Positions 21,487-33,932 of a stretch of 57,760 nt of DNA are shown piece by piece. The DNA comes from Paramoeba atlantica (taxonomy: Eukaryota > Discosea), in NCBI GenBank assembly GCA_977017575.1, contig CDRNVI010000176.1, positions 1 through 57,760 on the forward strand, written 5' to 3'. The notes below the pieces were generated by a model. It made no database searches and had not been told where the DNA came from. It worked only from the letters and a program-made list of their open reading frames with translations. Both the position numbers and the translations under genes were made by a program. How positions within the stretch are numbered: the first letter of the stretch is position 1; every line of letters starts with the position of its first letter.

Positions 21487-24400
21487 TCATTTGAGATTAT
21501 GATAAAACTTCATTTTTCCCTGGACCAATGAAACAACACATTCTTTACTTCTTCTCCTGTGGTTTTGAGGACAAAAAACATCAAACTCATCCATTTCACA
21601 GGGGTCAATTTTGGTTCTATTTTTTTTGCAAAAATATAAATTTCCCTCTTCTTTCTTTTTTTTTCTTTCTTCACTCAGGACAATACCTCGCATGGCATTC
21701 ATCACAAGTCAAACTATCAACATAAAGCAAAGTATAATTCAAAAATGGACCACATTCTAAATCCCAACACAAACATTGGTACTGATCATAATTTGGAGAA
21801 CCATACCAACAACATTTCACAATTGGAGGAGTTGGAACAGGAGTTGGAGTTGGAGAAAGAGTTGGTGTTGGAGTAGGTGTTGGTGTGGGAGTTGGGGTGG
21901 GTGTAGGTGTGGGTGTGGGTGTTGGGGTTGGGGTTGGAGTTGGTGTGGGAGTTGGAGTTGGAGTTGGTATAGGCAATGGCGAAGGGGAAGGAGGTGAGAA
22001 ATCTAAGCTATTCCCATTGTCAGGGGGAGTAATATCTCCATGGCCGTAGAGAACAATTTTCCATTTTGTGATCATGGCATTGACAAAGATTCCTTTCGCT
22101 TGAAGTGTTGGGTTGACTGAATTTTTAACATAAAGGTTCCAATCCCCTTGTGCTGATTCACCAAAATGGCGAGCTGTTGTAAATTCCCAATCCCGATATT
22201 CTGGATAAGCTCCCCCCGATTCAACCCCCTGAAAAATTTCAATCAAAATCAAATTCTATTTGTTCAAACAATTGGTAATATGCAGAAGTAAAGAGTGATA
22301 CAAACAAACCCAAAGCACAGCCAATTTAAAAAGAAAGAAATGAGAACAGAAAAGAATAGAAGAGCAAAAAAAAAAAGAAAAAAGTTAACAAGACAAGGAT
22401 TCGAACCTTGGACCTTTGGGTTATGAGCCCAATGTGCTACCGCTACACTATCTTGTTTTTTCACAAAAATATTGGTGGAAACAGAATTGATCAAACGTGA
22501 GGGATGAAGATGGATCAGATAAAGGTTCATCAAATCACCGAAAGAGGGAAAGAACAAAAATACAAAGAAAGAACAAAAAAAAAGGTTAACAAGACAAGGA
22601 GTTGAACCTCGGACTCCGGCTTATGGGACCGGCGTGTTACCGCTACACTATCTTGTTTTCACAAAAATGATTGGGGTGTTTACAGTCAATGAAGATCACC
22701 CACAAAAGACGAAAAACAAAATAACAAAAAAAGAAAGAAAGAACAAAAAAAAAGGATTAACAAGACAAGGAGTTGAACCTCGGACTCCGGCTTATGGGAC
22801 CGGCGTGTTACCGCTACACTATCTTGTTTTACATGGAGGAAATTGATATGGACAAAAGTAATAAATGTGAAAAAGGAATTGAGTTCACAGAATCGCCGAA
22901 AGGTGGAAGAGGGGGAAACAAAACAAAAAGAAAAACAGCAAAAAGAGAAGATAACAAGACAAGGATTCGAACCTTGGACCTTTGGGTTATGAGCCCAATG
23001 TGCTACCGCTACACTATCTTGTTTTCACAAAATGATTGGGATGTTTACAGTCAATGAAGATCACAAAAGAGAAAAAAAAACACAAAAAACAATGATTTAA
23101 AGAAAATGACGAAAGAATTTTTTGCACTCCATATCAATGTCGAATCCTCGTTCAATCAAAGAGAAACAAAAAGAAACAACAAAATTAGAAAGAACCTTTG
23201 AAAAATCGAGATATTGGACTTCATTTCTCCACAGACTTGACAACTCTTGTCCGCTTTCCTATTTTGCAAAGGTGATGAGAACAAAAAGAACAGTTTTTTT
23301 TTCAAAAAATCAAATTAACAAACTTTAGTAATCATAAAAACAGGAATTATAAGATCAAGGCCCTCATCTTCAGGAAAGATAAAGAGTGAATCTGCAGAGT
23401 TAATATACAGAATGCACCTTGCCCCTAAAAAAATATTTTAAGAAAAAAGAATCCAAAAACAAAAAAAAAAAATTAAAACCTGAGTTTTGAGCATTTAAAA
23501 ACAAAGTTTGAATGGAACACTTACTCTGCTCCACATAAACGTGAACGCCAGCCCTTTCATCATATGGAGAACAATACTTACTTTTCGGAATTTCAGCCAC
23601 AGAAAAAAACGTTTCACTCCGTCCCTGCGTTCCAAATGAAGGTAGAGCAGTCACGTTCACAGGGTTAGACATAGATCTACCAAGAATAGATAACGTATAT
23701 GTCATGTCGGTAAGATACAGGAGAGGGCTAACGAAATGCGAGAGAGTCCCAGCAGGGGATTCTAAATAGATTCCCAAATTCTCAGACGCAGGGCATGCTA
23801 TATCTACAATGACTGAAACTTTCTCAACAATAAACGAATTTGAATAGAATGATGCAGTTGCACTCCCAATATCACCTGCATTTTTTTTTGTCAATTATAA
23901 GAATCATCAATCATCAAAACAAAAAAATCAAAGAAATTGAAGAAATGGGGAGTAAGAGAGCACACACAAAACAGACAGAAAATTCTCACCAGGAAATAGT
24001 TCTCCATTAAAATCGTCTTCTTCGATTTGAAGGAACTTCATTGGGGGTAATAATTTCCATTTGGATGCCAAAGCAACAGCAGAAGAACCATCAATCAAAC
24101 CATATCCAAAATTTTCATGAATTTTCTTTCCTGCCCCATTTGTTTCCCAATTCAAATCGGAGGTAAGACCTTTGTCAGTTGCTGTTTCAACCAAAATATG
24201 TTGTACATCTCTCCATGTCAACTCATCCCTCACTTCTAACATTAGAGCAACTACCCCACTGACCAATGAAGCGCTCACTGCTGTTCCTTTTCCTCCTTCA
24301 ACGCAATTATTTTCCCCTGTATCAGCCGAAAACAACTGCTTTTTGCTTGAATCTCCAGCTGGTGCAACAACCATTGTCATTGCACAATGTGATGAGTAAG

Positions 24401-27400
24401 AGGTAATGAATCCGTCATTGCTCACCGAACCCACGACTATCCCAAAAGGCATATTCAGGTATCCGTTCAGATTGCAATCAACTTTATCTTGAAAATCTCC
24501 GGCTCCCCATAAAAAGACTGTCCCTTTCCCATCCCGTCCATATCTCATCGCCTCCTAAATTTTCTCTTTTTTCAGAAAATTGAAAAAACTATTGAATCAA
24601 AAAGGGAAAAGGAACCTTCATTATTTGAACTTCTTGGGCATCTGGTTGAAGAAGGAACTGCGATTTCATGGCAGGGTCCAAGACACAAATACTTGTCTGA
24701 GAGCAGTGGTTCAAGGCATCAGTTCTGATAAATAATGGGCTTCTCAAGGAATACAATGCCCACGAGATATTCGCCTGTGATGAAAAAAGAATTAAAACAT
24801 TCAAAGTCTCAAAAAGGAGGTGTTAAAATCTCAATAAAATGTCAAAAAGATACCTCAGGAGCAACACCAACACCACAGACATCATTTGCATTTGCAGCAG
24901 CAAGAGAAGCATGAAAAGTCGCAGGAGAATCTCGGGGTAACGGAGCTTTTGAACTTACATCATAATCAACACTGTCACGAATATCAAGCATATTAAGATC
25001 AACATATTCGGTCAAAAAACCAATCAAGACTCCTTTTCCTGTCACGATTTTTTTCCAAGCTTGACCAAGATTCAAATTAATATCCTCACCACCTCCACTT
25101 AATCCCAAATGCCATTGTTTGTTAAAAATAGGATCAGAAGGAGGGACATAATAGGGTGACACCAACATTCCAGAGCCAGTAAACATTCCGTGCTCTGAGT
25201 TTCCGTACAACTCCAATCTCCAAAATTTTACTTTTCCATGGTCTTGATCAGAAGACGTGAGAGGAGACTCTGGAATCTCATCCACAATTTGAAGTTCCCA
25301 ATCACCAATTGTTTTCTCACCCCAGTACCGAACCTTTTTCGACATTATCAGTTTTACTGTTTTTTAAAAGTTTTGTTTTTTAAAAGAAAAACAAAAACTG
25401 ACCGAACACAAAGGCCACATCTGATATTGTGGGACGTCCGGTTTTTCATAGATCAAACCAAAGGAATAGAGAGCACCATGGGCACGTCGAGAACCTAGTT
25501 CCCTTCCAACTTGAGAACTAACAACATAGCTCGGAATCCAAACACGTTCAGCACCTGTTGTAGCTGGAGCGCTAAACTCTTCCTCAGGTGAAATTAAAAT
25601 CACAACTTTCGCTCCTTTAGCCTAAAAGGATAATCGGAATTAACTTTTTTTTTCGACAAAAAGTAGTGAAAAAGGAGTTTTCTGAAAAGGTTGTTACTTG
25701 AGCTAATAACACTATGTCAACATAAGAGCAGTCATGTTGAGCTTGTTCGATTGCCGACGACAGATGAAGGATATGAACATCAGCATTAGTTGCATAATCT
25801 GTACAAGGGTTCCTATTCAATACCAATTGTGAGAAGAGAAAAGAATCAAAAAAATTGAAAGAAACGAAATAGCATCAAAAAAAAAATATTGAGAAAAACA
25901 AAAATAAATTAAAAACCTGTTGTCGGAAAGGGGTTCATTGACATAGGAAGATTGAGTTTGAATTGTTTCGTCACGACCAATATGTTTCCCAAACGAATTC
26001 TCCAATCCTTGCCACATCCCAACTTCATCCCCCCAATAATCAGTGGCCGTAATCAAAATCTAAAAAAAAAAAAAAAATGTCAGATCGAAAAAAAAGAAAA
26101 AGGGAAAAAAAAAAAAAAAAAAAGACAAACTTTACGATTAATGACACTTCGAGGAGTTGCCAAAGTGGATAATAACCCACGAGGTGACCGTAAAGTAATT
26201 CTCAAGTCACCTGAATAAGGATGATCAATCGTCACAATCACACAAACATGCTCAACACTGATTTGATCAGAGACATGGATGCTTGTGACGAATCGATCTG
26301 ATGACCATTCACCAGATTCTTCTGTCGCACACAAGAGCAAAGGAGGAATTTCTGTCCATGTCTTGGCCACCTCGACCGCTTTTCCTGCATCAACGACCCC
26401 AAAACTATGAAATAAACAGAATTGATGAAAAAGAGAGAGGAAAAAAGAGAGGAAAAGGAAGAAAAGAGAGGAGAAGAAGAATAAACCCGTAATCTTCATG
26501 GACTTTCAAACCTCCCCCATTCGTTTCCCATCCTTTTGAAAGCTTTTTCGCTCTGTTTTTTCAAAATTTTGAGAACTTCACTCCAAAAGAAAAAAAACGA
26601 AAGAAAAATAAAAGACCCCAGTCTTTCTGTACTTGCAGTTCGAACTAAAATATGTTGGACATCTCGGTATGTTAACCTTGGGTTTGCCTCAAGCATCAAA
26701 GCAATTGTGCCAGCAACAACTCCAGCACTGCCAAAAAAAAACAAATGATAAATAAACATAAAAAAAAAATAGATATCTTTAAATATCAAGAAAATCCTAA
26801 ACCTGACGGAAGAAGAAGAAACATCCTCTGTACAACCCCCCTCAATTGGATTTGTAGTAGTGGCAATACCAGGCAAAAAAGATTGAGACTTTGCAGGAGC
26901 AACAATTAACTTGAAAAATTGTTGTAAATATTAAATCACAAAAAAGAAAGAAAAAGAAAAAGAAAAAAAAAAAGAAAAAGAAAAAGAGTAAGCAATCAAA
27001 CACCTGAGCAGCACATTGTTCAGCTTTTGGGCCTGGAATTCCATCATACCCAACACTCCCAACAGTAATTGTATAAATTGAAGAAGCAAACCCATTATAA
27101 TTACAATTATCATTGACCAAACCACCTTCACCACCCGAAACAACAACAATTCCACCACGTCCATCTCGTTTGTGTTGAACCAAATCAAGCAAGACATCAT
27201 TTTCCTCAGGTGAGATTGCCTCCAAGTTAAACCCTGTATCTGGAGGGGAGACGGACGATACCAACACATCCTTTTTGTTGTTGAGTTGAATTAATTTTTT
27301 TTTTAGTCAATTTTTTGAAAGTTGAAAAACAACAAAAAGCAAAATCTCAAAAAAAAGTAACAACTCAAAAAAAAAAAAAAAGAGAAATGACAAAATCAAA

Positions 27401-28255
27401 AAACAAGTGTTTGGAAAAAACATTGAACCTGTCCATGTTCAAATGCTCTTTTTAAGGCAAGAGCACGGTCGTATGGATCCATCTCCCAATCACATTGAAT
27501 AGCAGATAATGTGGCATTAAATGCGACACCAACGCTACAATAACTGCCGAAAAAAGTGAATAAGGGAAAGAGAAAGAAGAAAAGAAGAAAGAAGAAGAAA
27601 GGAAAAGATTGAGATACCCATTCATAACAGTTCCAAGGGCAACACCAGCAACAGAAGTCCCAGAAGATTTAACAACTTCAAAGGAAAAAGAATCACTCAT
27701 CTCTGGTGACCATCTGTATTTTCTTTCATTGAGCAAAAAGAAAAAAAGAAAAAGAAAGACCTTTTCATTGATTTAAAAGAAGTTTGAGAAGAAGAAAAAA
27801 CCTGTCTTTCAGATCAGTATTTTGGACATCGATATAAGAATCCATTACACTGATAATAATTCCAGACCCTAGAAAAAAAAAAGACAATGTAAAAGAGAGA
27901 GAGAAGAGAAGAGAAAAAAACAAACAAACAAAACTGAAAAACCTCGAACAAGAGAACGCCAAGCAGAAGAAACATCAATATGAGTAACATAATCAAAATC
28001 AGAAGAAAAATCTCTTGCAATCTCAGGCCCTAAATGCCAAGCTCTTACACTCATCGGATCTGCCCCTCTTCTTTCTCTCTCTATTTCTCTCTCTCTTTCT
28101 GTTTTTGTTTCTGTTGAAATGAGACCCTCGAGCCATTGATCAAAAGAAAAAGAAGAAGAGTTCGAGATCGAAGAGAGAGACACTGAAGAGAGAAAGAGAA
28201 AGAAAAAGAAAACAAAAAAGGAGGAGGAGGAGGAGGAGGGAGTCTTTAAAACCAT
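21487..28255 (-). CDS. Giant double subtilisin-like (S8, kexin/P-domain) protein with degenerate catalytic sites, 20 exons, ~1449 aa
   Basis: All 20 exons splice with matching phases (4350 nt). Start ATG 28255; a hydrophobic signal peptide ([13 protein letters not shown]) follows. Unit 1: Asp region [20 protein letters not shown] (27802-27868), His region [12 protein letters not shown] with Ser in place of His (27618-27722), oxyanion region NDNCNYNGF (27004-27270), Ser region SSSSVSAGVVAG. Then a P domain ([16 protein letters not shown] to [19 protein letters not shown]) interrupted by a PA-like insert ([33 protein letters not shown]). Unit 2 repeats this: Asp position Thr ([13 protein letters not shown]), His kept ([13 protein letters not shown]), Ser position Ala ([15 protein letters not shown]), again a P domain with a PA-like insert ([26 protein letters not shown]). 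A (Pro-Thr)n linker and a Cys-rich tail end the protein. It is probably secreted and non-proteolytic. The tRNA cluster lies in the intron 22229-23195. Confidence 0.85.
21833..21990 (-). repeat. (Pro-Thr)n-encoding GT-rich minisatellite
   Basis: About 150 bp of GGAGTTGGTGTGGG-type repeat, read on the minus strand as alternating Pro and Thr, forming a stiff linker between the last P domain and the Cys-rich tail of the double subtilisin. Confidence 0.9.
22386..22457 (-). tRNA. tRNA-Met (CAT), copy 1
   Basis: A 72-nt cloverleaf on the minus strand: acceptor AACAAGA/TCTTGTT, T8 A9, D arm GTGT-AGCGGTA-GCAC, anticodon arm TTGGG-CTCATAA-CCCAA (anticodon CAT with normal T33), variable AGGTC, T arm CAAGG-TTCGAAT-CCTTG, discriminator A73. 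Downstream on the minus strand is a T-rich run, suited to Pol III termination. It lies in an intron of the protease gene, same strand. Confidence 0.92.
22587..22657 (-). tRNA. tRNA-Met-like (CAT, C33), copy 2
   Basis: 71 nt: acceptor AACAAGA/TCTTGTT, D arm GTGT-AGCGGTA-ACAC, anticodon arm CCGGT-CCCATAA-GCCGG, so anticodon CAT with C at position 33. T arm CGAGG-TTCAACT-CCTTG, A73. C33 in a CCCATAA loop is also known in animal initiator tRNAs, but the other initiator marks (three G:C pairs in the anticodon stem, modified T loop) are absent. Isotype by anticodon only. Confidence 0.82.
22758..22828 (-). tRNA. tRNA-Met-like (CAT, C33), copy 3
   Basis: Identical over its 71 nt to copy 2, with a similar 3' flank. 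Same CCCATAA loop with C33. Confidence 0.82.
22952..23023 (-). tRNA. tRNA-Met (CAT), copy 4
   Basis: Identical over its 72 nt to copy 1 (loop CTCATAA, A73). The four genes are spaced about 130-200 bp apart, in the order M1, M2, M2, M1. Confidence 0.92.
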
Positions 28256-28665
28256 TCTTTTCTTTTTTGTTTCTTGAAAAAATAAAAACAAAAAACAAAA
28301 AATAAAAAAACTCCTCACACGCTCTTTTGGCAACACGACAAAAAAAGAAAAAGAAAAAGTTTCATTCCCACCTTCATACAAATTCAGGCTCCTAAAATTC
28401 CGACCCATTTTTTTTCTCACAAACAACAACAAAACCTTCTCTTTGTCTTGATAAAATGTCATGTCTTTTTTTATTCACACAAGAAGACGAAACTAAATAA
28501 AATTATGTGTCTCATCAAAACAGGACAGCAAAAAAAAGCCATCCCAAGAAAAGAAACACAAAAAAATTGATATCGAAAATTTTCACAAACACAAAATATG
28601 AAAATCGAAATCATCCCCTCTTTTGTTAAAAGACCAAACTTCACACAGTATCTGGGTATGATCTT

Positions 28666-28705
<40 letters not shown>

Positions 28706-28728
28706 TCTCTCTTTCTCTTCTCTTCTCT
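28256..28728. promoter_or_regulatory. Intergenic region upstream of the double subtilisin
   Basis: 473 bp between the RGS gene stop (28729) and the protease start (28255), both on the minus strand. AT-rich with a CT-repeat near 28673-28750. No further gene is visible. Confidence 0.4.
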
Positions 28729-29884
28729 CTATTTTCTCTCTCCTCTCTTTTTAACTGCTGAAGATCCAGAAAAGGTGGGAGCGACCATACTTCCGTGTGT
28801 TTTGCTTGGGTCATAAAACTATTTTTGTTCATTTTCAGAAAAAAGAAGAAAAAACAAAAAAAAAAGAAAACAAAACAAAAAAAAAAGAGAAAAAAGAAAA
28901 TAAAAAATCAAATGAACACACACCTTATCACCCGCCTGAGCATAAACCTTGGTCTTCTTAGTCCGCTTTCTCTTCCTGACACTCTTCTCATAACCAGGAT
29001 TCGAAACAACTTGAACCAATTCCGCTCGATATAAAAGACCATTAATTTCCATCCCAAAAAACTCTTGCAACTTTTGGCGAGAGAAGCGTGTTCGTGGTGA
29101 GTCAGGTTTGTTGACTAACCAGGACTATTTTTGTTTTGGTTTTAGAAACAAAATTAAAAAAAAACTCTTTGTCTAACTATTTAACACACACACAAAAAAA
29201 AAAGAGAAAATCAGACAAAGGAGTGACTCCACCTTTTTGATACAACCTCTCTCCCCAAAAAAGGACAAAAAAAAGGACAAAAAAAAATCACAGAGCACAA
29301 AAAAAAAAAATCACAGAGCACAAAAAAAAAACAAAAAGAAAAAAGATTAAAAAAAAAAACCAAATAAATTTCAGATTTACAAAATCGAGGAACACATTCT
29401 TGTGACATGGCAACATAGACATCTTGTTGAACATAATCAAAAACATTAGGAGGAGGAGCATCTCGGTTCTTCTCAATAAAAGCTCTTCTTCTTCCTGCAA
29501 TACACATCTCCATTTCAGCGTTTGGACCAAGATACTTCTTGAAAATGTGTTCAAAGAAAGCTTTTGATTGTCTTCTGTCTTTGATCTATTTGAAAAAAAA
29601 AATTCAGATTCTCGAAAAAAAAAAAGTTTCTTTTTCAAAAAGAGAAAAAAGACACAAAACAACAAAGAGGGAAAAGAAAAGAAAAGAGAAACCGTTTTAT
29701 ACTCTTCAACATCAAGCCAGAAGAGAAAATTTTCATGCATCATTTCCGCTTCAAGAAAATCAATAAAGAGTTGTTTCAGATCAGGGTCTACGATGATATC
29801 AGGAAAGTGAACAATTTTCTTTGCCCCTCTGACATCATCTGCGGTTGGTAAGCTTGGTAAGCTTGGTCTTAAAGAAACCGACAT
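28729..29884 (-). CDS. RGS-domain protein (regulator of G-protein signalling), 235 aa
   Basis: Four phase-0 exons: 29693-29884, 29361-29585, 28924-29124, 28729-28818 (708 nt). ATG at 29884. After a short N-terminus (SVSLRPSLPSLPTADDVRG) the RGS domain spans about residues 30-145: LKQLFIDFLEAEMMHENFLF, WLDVEEYK, AFFEHIFKKYLGPNAEMEM, FDYVQQDVYVAMSQECVPRF, CKSEIYLSWL. RGS domains speed GTP hydrolysis by G-alpha subunits. The tail has a basic block (SVRKRKRTKKTKVYAQAGDK), possibly for membrane or nuclear targeting, and ends SAVKKRGERK. No other domain is seen, so it is a simple RGS protein in the size range of small family members. Confidence 0.88.
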
Positions 29885-30442
29885 TTTTTGGAGGAGAAGA
29901 AAAAGAACTCTTTTGTTTGTGTTTTGCTTGTTGTTTTTGTTTTTAAGGACGAACCAAAAAAGAAAAACTTTTCTTTTTCTCTTTGTGTAAAAAAAAAGAA
30001 AAAAAACGCAAAAAACCGGAAAGCCAAAACAGGAAAAGTACCTGAAGTCTTTTTATATTTTTGTTTCGTTGCAAAAAACATAAACAGAAAAAAATAAAAA
30101 GACTCACGGAACAAAAAAATTGTCCTTCTTTCTTTTTTTATTAGGAGGTGTCCCTTTCATTCACAAAGAGACACCATGTTTTTGTTTGATTTGGTAAAAA
30201 AAATTTTTGATAGTCCGAAAAAATCATTTTTGTTCTTTTTTTGTTTTTCAATTTTTTTGACAAAAGCGAACGCTTTCGCTGAGCAAACGGATCGATCTTG
30301 GTTTTCCTGTTGTTGTTGAGATGGTGAGATGATCTCTTTCTTTTCTCTTTCTCTTTCTCTTTCTCTTTCTCTTTCATTTTTTCTTTCTTTTTTAATTTTT
30401 CTTTTCCTTTTTGTCCCAATCTTCAGCTTTTTTCGTTCGATC
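29885..30442. promoter_or_regulatory. Bidirectional promoter region between the RGS and HECT genes
   Basis: 558 bp between two divergent starts. It holds a TTCTCT-type pyrimidine run just upstream of the HECT ATG (30335-30400). No distinct motif could be assigned. Confidence 0.4.
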
Positions 30443-33400
30443 ATGTCTGACTTTTCGCGTTCTTTCAAATTTCGAACCTGTTCATCTCCTCCTCCCCCCT
30501 CCTCTCCCTCTCTCCCTGTTCCCTTTTCTTCTTCCACTCCCTCTCCCACTCCCTCCCATTCTCCTTCCCCTTCTCCCTCTCCCTCCCCATCTCCCTCTCC
30601 CACTCCTTCCCCTTCTCTCTCTCCAACTCTGGGGTTTTATTCAAGCTCCCCTTCATCAAGCTCAGTTCCAAAACCAATCACGCCAATTGCACTCCAAAGA
30701 ACTGACTCAACACCCACTCCTTACCTCTCACCTTTTCGATTCATTGGCCGATTGGGCGCTGGTGAGTTTGTTCCTCGCCCATCTGGTTCTTTAAACCCCT
30801 CCCAATATTATCGAGAGAATGAAACGAAGAGACGTTTTCGATGGAAACTTCAGAATAGTCGACATATCGCCATTGGACAAGAGATGGTTGTAAGAGAGCT
30901 TCTTGAAATTAACAGAGCTTTTTCTGAACATAAAGAAGGCCGCCGAAAAAAGAAAGATTCCGGTTCTGGAATCCAAGAACAACTGGAAGCTGAAAAACCG
31001 GTTAAAGAACAAGAGAAAGAACCTCAACCTGAAGATGAGGATTGGGAAACCAGTGTTTTGGAAAAGATTCCCAGTGGCTCAAAACGTTCTGCTCGCCTCC
31101 TTTCAAAAAATTTTATCGAAGCCCACCAGTATCATTCCTCAGCCTCCAGCTCTTCTTCTTCTTCTTCTTCTCATGATTCAATCCCAAGGAATTCATTCCC
31201 TCCTTTAGCTTCTCGATCTTCATCTTTTTCTTCTCCTCCAATACTTTCTGCTTATTCCTCTATCCGAAATCCTCCACCAAGTTCATCATCTCCTTCTCTT
31301 ACCACTTCTCGTTCTCCTTCTCGTTCTCCCTCTCGTTCTCCCTCTCGTTCTCCCTCTCGTTCTCCTCTGAGATTTCCTCCTCCATCTTCTCCTTCCTCGA
31401 ATGAACAACCAAAACCACCAATTTTATCTGCCTTTTATTTACCGTTAACGCCATCATCCACTCCAGTTCATACTGATTTCGTTCAACCAACAATCCCGCC
31501 GACGAGTCCCTCAACAATCCCACCAACAAGTCCCTCAACAATAATTGAGCAGGAGGGAAAAAAAGAAAAACCAAAGAAAAGAAGTCCAAGGTTGATTATT
31601 CTTTTATCTTTTTTTTCCCTTATCCAAGCAAAAAATCTCACAATTTTTCTTGTGTTTCCAGAACCCAAAAAGACCTTGCAGATTCTCTTCGGACTTCTTC
31701 TGATGGCCTGAGAAGTATAACTTGTGGAGGGGATGCTCTTTGTCCGACTTGCCTTTGTAAATCTTTCAAATCCAATCCCTTTAACCCCGTCTTTTGTTCT
31801 CTTTGCTTTCATATCCATCGGAGTTATCAATTGCAAAATGGTTCTTTGCAAGATGGTGGGCAACAACGTGCAACACCTACAAGAGTAGTGACAATGACTG
31901 TTGGTCAGGAGAAGGACATTCCTGATGGTAAATCTCCAATGATGAGATCCTCTTCTGAAAACCCAGTGGAACAACAGCCAAATGTCGAAGATATTCATGA
32001 TTGCACTGCTGAAGTTGAAGGTCTTTTGAGTTCTCCACCCCCTGTTGATGATGATGGCTCTTCACCAGAACGTTTGGAAGTGGGACGAGGAGTTAATGAG
32101 GGAGATGAAAGAGAAGAGAGTGAAAAGAGTGAGGAAAGTGAGGAGGTCGCTGCTGATGCAGAGGAGGGGTCTAATAGCGAGGATAGTATTGTTGAAAGTG
32201 GGAAACATGTAAAATTGGAACGTGCAAAAGAGCACAGTGATGTTGTAAATTTGACTTCTGCTTTTGTTGTCGATGCGCGAGATGAAGTTGGCAATCCTTT
32301 GATCTCTGGAGCTGAAGATCTTGTTGCTGTTCTAAAAGGTTTGTGATCTCTTTGTTATTTGTGTTGTTGGTTGTTGGTTGTTGGTTGTTGTTGTCTTTGA
32401 GAGGTTGAATTTTAATTAATATTTTTCATAGGGCCCTCTGGCTTATATGTTGAGGCAATTATTGTAGAAAATAAAGATTCCTTTTTAGTGATGTTTTCAA
32501 CTGCTGTGAGTGGTGATTACTCTCTTCACCTCAAACATAATGATCACCGAACTGGTTTTTCTTCTTCCCTCTTTTGGTTTCTCTTCTTTCTTTTTGATAC
32601 TAAGTATCTCTCTCTCCTCTCTCTCTCTCTTTTACTTTGCAGGTATTGCCGAGCCCATGATCGAGCCACTCTTTTTGCATTTTGAACCAGAAAAAACCGC
32701 TGCAAAGAGATGTTTAACTGTTGGGAAAGGTATATGGGGTTCATGTACTCAAAATTTTCCTGAAGAATTCTCGATTATTGCTCGTGATTGCTTTGGAAAT
32801 CACAGGTATTTTTTTTTGTTGACAACAAAATCAATCATTTTGTCCCCCTTCATTCAAAATATTCTTCTTTTTAACATAAAATTGTAGAGTTGCTGTCCCA
32901 AGCGAATTTCGAGTTGTGATTACAAGGTCAAGTGAAATTCCACCATATTTTACGACTGCATTTGAAATTGGTCGAGTTCTTGTTCGAGCTGCTCGTGATG
33001 GAACTCTTCATGTAAAGACTTTTTCTTTTTCCTTTTTTCTTTTTCCTTTTTCTTTTTCTTTTTCTTTTTCCTTTTTCTAAATTTAATTAAACTCTACCTT
33101 CTTCAAATTAGGTGAAATATATGGTTTATCATCCAGGAAACTACTATATTCATATAATTCTTTCATCTACACATACTCCGATCAATAGCAGTCCTTTTCC
33201 TCTTCATTGCTCCGGTTCTTTATCTTTTTTTTATATCAACAATTTTTCCTTTTTTGAATTAGTTCCTGAATTATTTTAATTTTCACAGGAACGGTTGTTG
33301 CTGAGTTATTTTTACCTCATGAAATGGAAATATTTCGACAACAAGGAATTCTGGATCGATGTGGCTGTGGAATCCGAAAATTTCCAATGGAAATTTTACA

Positions 33401-33893
33401 ACTCACCAACCTTCACCATCTCTTTTTGGCAGATAATGAATTGGGAACTTTTCCAGTTGCTGTTTGTCAGTTGGCTCAATTAGAAGCTTTGGATCTCTCT
33501 CGTAATAAGATTCAAGTGAGACTTTTTTTTTGTTTTTTTTTTTGAAAATTTGACCCTCTCACCCAAGAAAAAATCATTCCTGATTTTTCAATTCTAATTT
33601 AAGAATTAAAATGAAGAAAATATTATCTTTTATTTTTAAAATTAATCTTTATGATGAAAAAAAGGTAATCCCGGTGGAAATCTCGAGACTTGATCATCTT
33701 GAAGAATTAGTCTTGAGTCGAAACAGAATAAAAGAAATTCCTGAGGAAATTGGAGCTCTTCAAAATTTGAGAGTTTTAAATGTTTCTTCGAATCTTCTTT
33801 CGACTCTTCCTCCATCTATTGTTCGCCTTAAAGCTCTTACTGAGGTTTGAAAAAGGAAATTGATGGTCAAAAAAAAGTAAGAAAGAGAAGGAA

Positions 33894-33932
<39 letters not shown>

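Noticed and set aside
21776..21997. Trp/Ser/Gly-rich plus-strand frame
   Set aside because: Antisense reading of the Pro-Thr linker repeat of the minus-strand double subtilisin.
22634..23057. Plus-strand frames with repeated RYTILF segments
   Set aside because: Antisense readings of the four tRNA genes.
25917..28255. Two separate protease genes instead of one
   Set aside because: The exon ending at 25403 joins the exon at 25333 in phase within one P domain (PLCS to VRYWGE), so a break there would cut a domain; one gene is the simpler reading.
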